Below are positions 26,997 to 32,251 of a stretch of 32,251 bases of DNA, piece after piece. The stretch is from Rhodobacteraceae bacterium WD3A24 (lineage in GTDB: Bacteria > Pseudomonadota > Alphaproteobacteria > Rhodobacterales > Rhodobacteraceae). The DNA is taken from NCBI GenBank assembly GCA_002967695.1, contig PUHN01000042.1, forward strand, positions 1 to 32,251, given 5' to 3'. The notes under the pieces were generated by a model, which saw nothing but the letters and a program-made list of their open reading frames with translations, made no database searches and was not told the DNA's origin. Position 1 is the first letter of the stretch; each line of letters opens with the position of its first letter. The position numbers were made by a program, and so were the translations under genes.

Positions 26997-27375
26997 TCCG
27001 GCCCGCCCCGGCGCGCTCGTCGCCCTCGGCGGCGGCGCCGGCCAGCCGCGCCACCGCGACAAAGGTCAGCGCCCCGACCGCGATCGCGAGTACGGTCGAA
27101 ACGGCCAGCGCCAGCAGGATTGGCCCGCCCTGTGTCCCGAGCGCGTTCCAGTGCCCGACGATGCCGACGCCCGCCGGCACGAAAAGCAGCGCAAGATGTG
27201 AAAGAATGCCCTCGGCCGGGCTGCGCACGCTTTCGAACAGGCGCGGCACCATCAGGAACGCCACCACCAGCGCGGCCATGCCGATCACCGGGCCGGGCAC
27301 CGGCAACCCCAGCCCCCGCGCGACGACCTCGCCGCCCAGTTGGAAGCACAGGATCAGCGCGATACCGGCGATCAT
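26989..27375 (-). CDS. lrgA: LrgA/CidA-type holin-like membrane protein
   Basis: A 128-aa protein with four hydrophobic helices and the CidA/LrgA pattern GLPVPGPVIGMAALV, followed by LLFVPAGVGIVGHW. It ends in a charged cytoplasmic tail (GDERAGAGRND). It is the partner of LrgB; the 3' end overlaps lrgB. The start at 27375 (MIAGIALILCFQ) leads straight into the first membrane segment. A lytic transglycosylase lies 4 kb away, but no direct connection can be shown. Confidence 0.92.
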   Translation of the reverse strand: MIAGIALILCFQLGGEVVARGLGLPVPGPVIGMAALVVAFLMVPRLFESVRSPAEGILSHLALLFVPAGVGIVGHWNALGTQGGPILLALAVSTVLAIAVGALTFVAVARLAGAAAEGDERAGAGRND

Positions 27376-27606
27376 GAGGCCCTCCTGCCTTTTGCAGGCA
27401 TTTCAGCACGCAGAGGCCGCAAAGAAAAGGCCGCGGCGGAATGCTCAGCTCAGCACGGCAAACCACGGCAAGGTATCGCCGCGCCGATCTCCAATATGTT
27501 GTGGCATGCGGAAGGGGCAACGCGAAATCAAGGAAGCGCGCCCTTGACACATGGCAAGGCCAACCGAATGCTGGCCCTCAGGCAGGAATCACGGGCAATC
27601 GGCGCA
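27376..27606. other. Divergent gap between lrgA and smc
   Basis: No gene was recognised in these 231 bp. On the minus strand GGGCAA/AATATG (read TTGCCC, 16 bases, CATATT; 27493-27520) is a weak lrgA promoter candidate. On the plus strand a consensus -35 for smc lies at 27544. The open smc frame extends back into this region, but the translated sequence shows no conserved character. Confidence 0.5.
27544..27572 (+). promoter_or_regulatory. Candidate smc promoter
   Basis: A perfect TTGACA (27544-27549) is followed after 17 bases by AATGCT (27567-27572). The start of transcription would be near 27579, downstream of the in-frame ATG at 27568. This favours the later GTG (27607) as the smc start. 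Confidence 0.4.
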
Positions 27607-30600
27607 GTGCATTTTACGCGGCTCAGGCTCAATGGCTTCAAGAGCTTCGTGGACCCCACCGATCTGGTGATCCGCGAGGGGCTGACGGGCGTCGTCGGCC
27701 CCAACGGCTGCGGCAAATCCAACCTGCTCGAGGCGCTGCGCTGGGTGATGGGCGAAAACCGCCCCACCGCCATGCGCGGCGGCGGGATGGAAGACGTGAT
27801 CTTTGCCGGCACCGCCTCGCGGCCGGCGCGCAATTTCGCCGAGGTCACGCTGCATCTCGACAACGCCGACAGGCTCGCGCCCACGGGGTTCAACGACTCC
27901 GATCTGCTGGAAGTCACCCGGCGTATCACCCGCGATGCCGGTTCGGCCTACAAGGCGAACGGCCGCGAGGCCCGCGCGCGCGACGTGCAGATGCTGTTTG
28001 CCGATGCCTCGACGGGCGCGCATTCGCCCGCGCTGGTTCGCCAGGGCCAGATCGCCGAACTCATCAACGCCCGGCCGCGTGCGCGCCGCCGCGTTCTCGA
28101 AGAGGCCGCAGGGATTTCGGGGCTGTATCAGCGCCGTCACGAGGCCGAACTCAAACTGAATTCGACCGAGAGCAATCTCGAACGCGTCGAGGACGTCATC
28201 GACGGGCTCGCCGGGCAACTCCAGCAATTAGCCCGGCAGGCCAAGCAGGCGGCGCGCTACCGCGAACTCGGCGCGCAGCTGCGCCGGGCCGAGGGGCTTT
28301 TGCTCTATCGCCGCTGGAAGGAGGACGACGCCGCACGCGCCGCCGCCGAGGAGACCCTGGCCGAGGCTGTACGCGAAGCCGGCCGGACCGAAGCCGCCGC
28401 AGGAGCCGCCGCCCGCGCCCATGCCGAGCGCGAACAGGCCCTGCCGCCGCTGCGCGAGGAAGAGGCGGTGGCCGGCGCGATCCTGCAGCGGCTCGAGGTG
28501 CAGCGCGCAACGCTCGCCGAAGAGGAGGCGCGCGCGCGGGAGACGATCCGCACCCTCGAGGCCCGGATCGACCAGCTCGCCAGCGACCGCGAGCGCGAGG
28601 CCGGGCTCAACCGCGACGCCGGCGAAACCATCGCCCGGCTCGAACGCGAACAGGCCGACCTCGCCCAGGCCGCCGAGGGCCATGACGCGCGACTCTCCAA
28701 TGCCGAGACGCAGGCAAGTGACGCCGCCGAAACGCTGCAGGCCGCCGAGACCACGCTTTCGGAGCTGACCGAAGATACCGCCCGCCTCGCCGCGCGCCAC
28801 CAGGCCGGGCAGCGTCGCCGTGACGAGGCCCGCCAGACGCTCGACCGAAGCACGGCCGAGGCCGCCCGCGCCCGCGAACAGGCCGACACCGCAGACACCG
28901 CGAAAGCGCAGGCCGAGACCGACCACGCGGCCGCTGAGGCCGCCCTCGACGAGGCGCAGCGGCTGGCCTCGGCGGCGGAGCAGTCGCTCACCGAGGCCGA
29001 GGAGGCGCGCGGCGCGGCACAGGCGCGCGAAGCCGAAGCCCGCGCCACCCATGCCGAGGCCGAGGGCGAAGCCGGCGCCCTGCGCGCCGAGGTCGCCGCG
29101 CTCGCCCGGCTGGTCGAAAACGAGGCCGACACGGGAGACCACTTGCTCGACCGGATCACGGTCGCGCCGGGTTTCGAGGCCGCCCTCGGCGCCGCGCTGG
29201 GCGACGATCTTCGGGCCGGCGAAATCGACGCCGCCGAGACCGCGGTTGCAAGCGGCTGGGCCGCCCTGCCGGCATGTGCCGAGGCCCCTGCCCCGCTGCC
29301 GGAAGGCGCCGCCCCGCTTGTGCCCCATGTGCAGGCGCCCGATGTCCTGGCCCGCCGCCTCCCCCGGATCGGCGTGGTCGAGCGCGCCGATGGCGGGCGG
29401 CTCCAGCCCCTGCTCGCGCCCGGTCAGCGTCTGGTGAGCGCCGAGGGCGACCTGTGGCGATGGGACGGCTATCGCGCCGCTTCCGACGACGCGCCCAGTG
29501 CCGCTGCGCTGCGCCTGCAGCAGATCAACCGCCTGAGTCGGCTGCGGCAGGAGCACACAGCCGCCGCTGCCCGCGCCGAGAGCGCGCTCCAGGCCCATGA
29601 GACGCTCAAGCGCCGCGCCGCCGAACTGGACGAGGCCGACAGGCGCGCGCGCGAGACCCGCCGGGACGCCGACGCCCGCGTCGCCCAGGCCCGCCGCGCC
29701 CTCAGCCAGGCCGAGGCCGACCGCTCGCGCTCGGAGGACGAGCTGGAGTCCGCGCAACGCGCCGTTGCCCGTCACGAGGACGCCGCCGCACAAGCCCGCG
29801 CCGAGCTCGACGCCGCCGAGGCCGCGCTGGCCGAACTGGGCGATCTCGACGCCGCCCGGGCCGGTGTCGAAGAGGCGCGTCAGGCGGTCGAGGCCGCGCG
29901 CACCACCATGATGCACCGGCGCGCCGCCCATGAGGAACTCCGCCGTGAAGGCCGCGCCCGCGACAGCCGCGCGCGCGAAATCGCTACCGAGATCGACGGC
30001 TGGCGGCGCCGGCTGGAGACGGCCGAGCACCGCATCGCCGAGCTCGACAGCCGGCTGGAGGCGTCGCGCGCGCAACTCGCCGAGGCGCGGGAGGCCCCCG
30101 AGCGCATCGGCGAGAAGCGCGCCGAGCTCGACACGGCGGTAGACGCGGCCGAGGCGCGGCGCAAGCGCGCCGCCGATGCGCTGGCCCAGGGCGAGTCGGC
30201 CCTGCGCGCGGCCGCCACCGAGGAACGCGAGAGCGAGCGCGCCGCCGGCACTGCCCGTGAGGCCCGCGCCCGCGCCGAGGCGCGGCTGGAAGCGGCGCGC
30301 GAGACCGCCGCCCAGGCCGAGCAGCGCATCCGCGACGAAACCGGGTCGGGGCCGCAGGAGCTGCTCGAAACGCTTGCGGCCGATGCGGACGAAATGGCCG
30401 AGACCCCGGCGCTGGAGGCCGAGGTTGCCCGCCTGCGGCGGGCGCGCGACGCGCTGGGAGCCGTCAACCTGCGCGCCGAGGAGGATGCCCGCGAGGTGCA
30501 GGACGAGCACGACGCGCTGGTCAGCGAGCGCGCCGATCTTCAGGCCGCCGTCGCCAAGCTGCGCAACGGGATCGGGGCGCTCAATCGCGAGGGGCGCGAG

Positions 30601-31074
30601 CGCCTGCTGGCGGCCTTCGAACAGGTCAATGCCAGTTTTTCGGCCCTGTTTTCGCACCTCTTCGACGGGGGCGAGGCCAGGCTCGTTCTGGTCGAATCCG
30701 ACGATCCGCTCGAGGCCGGGCTGGAAATCATGTGCCAGCCGCCGGGCAAGAAGCTCTCGACGCTATCGCTGCTCTCGGGCGGCGAGCAGACGCTGACTGC
30801 GCTCGCGCTGATCTTTGCTGTGTTTCTGGCCAACCCGGCGCCGATCTGCGTGCTCGACGAGGTGGATGCGCCACTCGACGACGCCAATGTCACCCGTTTT
30901 TGCAACCTGCTCGACGAAATGACGCGGCGCACCGAAACGCGGTTTCTCATCATCACCCACAACGCGATCACGATGAGCCGCATGGACCGGCTCTTCGGCG
31001 TGACGATGGGCGAGCAGGGGGTCAGCCAGCTCGTCAGCGTCGATCTCAACCGCGCCGAGCAGATGGTCGCCTGA
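27607..31074 (+). CDS. smc: Chromosome partition protein SMC
   Basis: SMC is the ATPase of the ScpAB-SMC condensin that compacts and segregates the chromosome. The 1155-aa protein has an N-terminal ATPase lobe (FTRLRLNGFKSFVDP; Walker A GPNGCGKS at 31-38) and very Ala/Glu/Arg-rich coiled coils. A hinge-like non-coil segment lies near 515-640. The C-terminal lobe has signature LLSGGEQTLTAL near 1055 and Walker B CVLDEVDAPLDD near 1081. The GTG at 27607 is chosen because homologues start at this residue and because a promoter-like TTGACA lies just upstream. The ATG at 27568, with AAGG 8 bases before it, would add 13 residues. The composition creates long false frames on the other strand. Confidence 0.96.
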   Translation: MHFTRLRLNGFKSFVDPTDLVIREGLTGVVGPNGCGKSNLLEALRWVMGENRPTAMRGGGMEDVIFAGTASRPARNFAEVTLHLDNADRLAPTGFNDSDLLEVTRRITRDAGSAYKANGREARARDVQMLFADASTGAHSPALVRQGQIAELINARPRARRRVLEEAAGISGLYQRRHEAELKLNSTESNLERVEDVIDGLAGQLQQLARQAKQAARYRELGAQLRRAEGLLLYRRWKEDDAARAAAEETLAEAVREAGRTEAAAGAAARAHAEREQALPPLREEEAVAGAILQRLEVQRATLAEEEARARETIRTLEARIDQLASDREREAGLNRDAGETIARLEREQADLAQAAEGHDARLSNAETQASDAAETLQAAETTLSELTEDTARLAARHQAGQRRRDEARQTLDRSTAEAARAREQADTADTAKAQAETDHAAAEAALDEAQRLASAAEQSLTEAEEARGAAQAREAEARATHAEAEGEAGALRAEVAALARLVENEADTGDHLLDRITVAPGFEAALGAALGDDLRAGEIDAAETAVASGWAALPACAEAPAPLPEGAAPLVPHVQAPDVLARRLPRIGVVERADGGRLQPLLAPGQRLVSAEGDLWRWDGYRAASDDAPSAAALRLQQINRLSRLRQEHTAAAARAESALQAHETLKRRAAELDEADRRARETRRDADARVAQARRALSQAEADRSRSEDELESAQRAVARHEDAAAQARAELDAAEAALAELGDLDAARAGVEEARQAVEAARTTMMHRRAAHEELRREGRARDSRAREIATEIDGWRRRLETAEHRIAELDSRLEASRAQLAEAREAPERIGEKRAELDTAVDAAEARRKRAADALAQGESALRAAATEERESERAAGTAREARARAEARLEAARETAAQAEQRIRDETGSGPQELLETLAADADEMAETPALEAEVARLRRARDALGAVNLRAEEDAREVQDEHDALVSERADLQAAVAKLRNGIGALNREGRERLLAAFEQVNASFSALFSHLFDGGEARLVLVESDDPLEAGLEIMCQPPGKKLSTLSLLSGGEQTLTALALIFAVFLANPAPICVLDEVDAPLDDANVTRFCNLLDEMTRRTETRFLIITHNAITMSRMDRLFGVTMGEQGVSQLVSVDLNRAEQMVA

Positions 31075-31093
31075 AGCCCCGTCGCCGACAGAG

Positions 31094-32251
31094 TTACAGC
31101 CGGTCGAGCAATGCGGGGGTGGGCCATGCGTCGGCCGGCAGGCCGAGCTGTTCCTCGACGTCCTGCACCGCCGCGCGCGTGCCCGCCCCAAGGATGCCGT
31201 CTATCCCGCCCACGTCATAGCCCATCTGCGACAGCCTGCGCTGCAGCTCCATCATCTGGGCCTGGTTCAGCCCCGGCTCGGGGTTGCCCGCGTCGTAGAC
31301 CGGCGCGCCTTCGAGCCGGGTGGCGAAATAGGCGGTGGTGACGACATAGGTGAAGCTCTCGTTCCACTCGAAAAGCGTGCGGAAATTGGGAAACACCATG
31401 AAGGCCGGCCCGCCCCGCCCCTGCGGCACGATGACCGAGGCGGCCATACTGCCCGAGGGCAGTTGCCCGTGGCGGGGCCGCACGCCCATCCGCTGCCACT
31501 CCGCCACGCTCATCTCGGTGCGCAGCCCGCTTTGGGAATAGTCGAACCCGTCGGGCACCGTCACCTCATGCAGCCAGGGCTCGTTCGGGCGCCAGCCGAA
31601 ACTGCGCAGCAGGTTGGCCCCGGACATCAGCGCATCGGCGACCGAGGTCTTGAGCGTGACGCGGCCGTCCCCGTCACCATCCACGCCGTGCTCGAGGATG
31701 TCGCCGGGCAGCATCTGGACCATGCCGATCTCGCCCGCCCATGCGCCGGTGGTCGTGGCGGGGTCGAAGCCGCCCTGTGCGAACAGGGCGATCGCCGAGA
31801 AGACCTGCGGGCGGAAAAGCTCGGGGCGGCGACAGTCATGCGCCAGCGTGACCAGGGCATTGGCGGTGTTGTAGTCGCCCTGAAAACCGCCGTAGTCAGT
31901 CTCGAACGCCCAGAAGGCCAGCAGAATGCCCCGCTGGACCCCGTAGCGCCGCTCGATCGCGTCGAAGATGGCGTCATGACGCTGCGCATTGCGCCGCCCC
32001 TGGTCGAGCCGGTTCTGGCTGATGAGCTGGCGCGAGAACTCGATGAAGGGGCGCTGGAATATGCCCTGCCGCCGGTCGGCCGCGATCACCGAAGGGTCAC
32101 GGTTCACGCTGCGGAAAAAGGCATCGACCGTGGCCCGGTCATGCCCGCGATCGACGGCCCGAGCCGCTAGATCGTTGACGAAGGCACCGAAATCGCCGCC
32201 GCACGGCACGGGCTGGGCGGCGAGCGCGGCCGGAGCGAGCGCGAGCGCCCC
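31094..32251 (-). CDS. Lytic murein transglycosylase, MltB-like, 5' end outside window
   Basis: A periplasmic enzyme that cleaves peptidoglycan to 1,6-anhydro-muropeptides. The visible part begins inside a Sec signal peptide (GALALAPAALAA, probable cleavage before QPVPCGG). It continues with an SLT-2/MltB domain, FWAFETDYGGFQGDYNTANAL with the catalytic Glu, and GEIGMVQMLPGDIL. The last 60 residues are a peptidoglycan-binding type 1 domain (LNQAQMMELQRRLSQMGYDVGGIDG). The frame is open to base 32251, so an internal GTG at 32209 is not the start. It converges with smc, separated by 19 bp. Confidence 0.93.
   Translation of the reverse strand, partial: GALALAPAALAAQPVPCGGDFGAFVNDLAARAVDRGHDRATVDAFFRSVNRDPSVIAADRRQGIFQRPFIEFSRQLISQNRLDQGRRNAQRHDAIFDAIERRYGVQRGILLAFWAFETDYGGFQGDYNTANALVTLAHDCRRPELFRPQVFSAIALFAQGGFDPATTTGAWAGEIGMVQMLPGDILEHGVDGDGDGRVTLKTSVADALMSGANLLRSFGWRPNEPWLHEVTVPDGFDYSQSGLRTEMSVAEWQRMGVRPRHGQLPSGSMAASVIVPQGRGGPAFMVFPNFRTLFEWNESFTYVVTTAYFATRLEGAPVYDAGNPEPGLNQAQMMELQRRLSQMGYDVGGIDGILGAGTRAAVQDVEEQLGLPADAWPTPALLDRL

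Noticed and set aside
28228-30657. An 809-codon open frame on the minus strand opposite smc
   Set aside because: It mirrors the Ala/Glu/Arg-rich coiled-coil codons of smc. Its translation is Gly/Leu/Arg-rich with no domain, and the smc frame is unambiguous.

Overview
The window is a very GC-rich, densely packed piece of an alphaproteobacterial chromosome, most likely from Rhodobacterales (Rhodobacteraceae/Roseobacteraceae). The basis is the gene set and order: a DUF6473 protein, pckA divergent from chvI-chvG-hprK-rapZ-EIIA-ptsH, (2S)-methylsuccinyl-CoA dehydrogenase next to pckA, and a HIG1-type twin-membrane protein in front of a cobalamin adenosyltransferase and etfBA. I see no tRNA, rRNA, insertion sequence, integrase, phage gene or CRISPR array. 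Apart from one homopolymer hairpin region near 18.6 kb, this looks like core chromosome. Most of it encodes recognisable housekeeping or central-metabolic functions.

Layout. 1-3182 (minus): the start of tuf, an unnamed lipoprotein and parC. 3231-4941 (plus): a short-chain dehydrogenase, a HIG1-domain membrane protein and a PduO-type adenosyltransferase. 5144-6831: etfB-etfA. 6878-8732: a DUF6473 protein (minus) divergent from 3-hydroxybutyryl-CoA dehydrogenase. 8748-13232 (minus): a six-gene regulatory operon, transcribed chvI, chvG, hprK, rapZ, mannose-family EIIA, ptsH, in which every junction overlaps or is 1 nt apart. 13603-17135 (plus): pckA and mcd. 17139-17861: recO (minus). 17954-20619 (plus): a Pr6Pr membrane protein, Mn-dependent pyrophosphatase and a HAD hydrolase. 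20756-23726 (plus): a MaoC/PhaJ-like hydratase, ribF, a YcgN-like protein and a threonine aldolase. 23734-25142 (minus): an alpha/beta hydrolase and a 2-hydroxychromene-2-carboxylate isomerase homologue. 25253-26272: prs. 26280-27375 (minus): lrgA-lrgB. 27607-31074: smc. 31094-32251 (minus): a lytic transglycosylase cut by the window edge.

How the genes fit together. Several genes belong to carbon flow through acetyl-CoA. Mcd is the signature dehydrogenase of the ethylmalonyl-CoA pathway. Its electrons go to an electron-transfer flavoprotein (EtfBA). The adenosyltransferase can make the B12 cofactor for the pathway's mutases. The 3-hydroxyacyl-CoA dehydrogenase and MaoC hydratase act on C4 acyl-CoAs, RibF makes FAD, and PckA starts gluconeogenesis. 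The divergent chvI-to-ptsH operon encodes an envelope/acid two-component system and an incomplete, purely regulatory phosphotransferase branch, so carbon status and envelope sensing sit beside gluconeogenesis.

The most interesting non-coding signals are a tandem repeat of TTGCGCTAAC in front of pckA, related TTATTG/TTGCGC elements in front of mcd and the MaoC gene, a perfect G13/C13 inverted repeat followed by two further hairpins at 18.63-18.72 kb, and small palindromes that contain both stop codons of convergent gene pairs. I did not find a clearly new multi-gene system.
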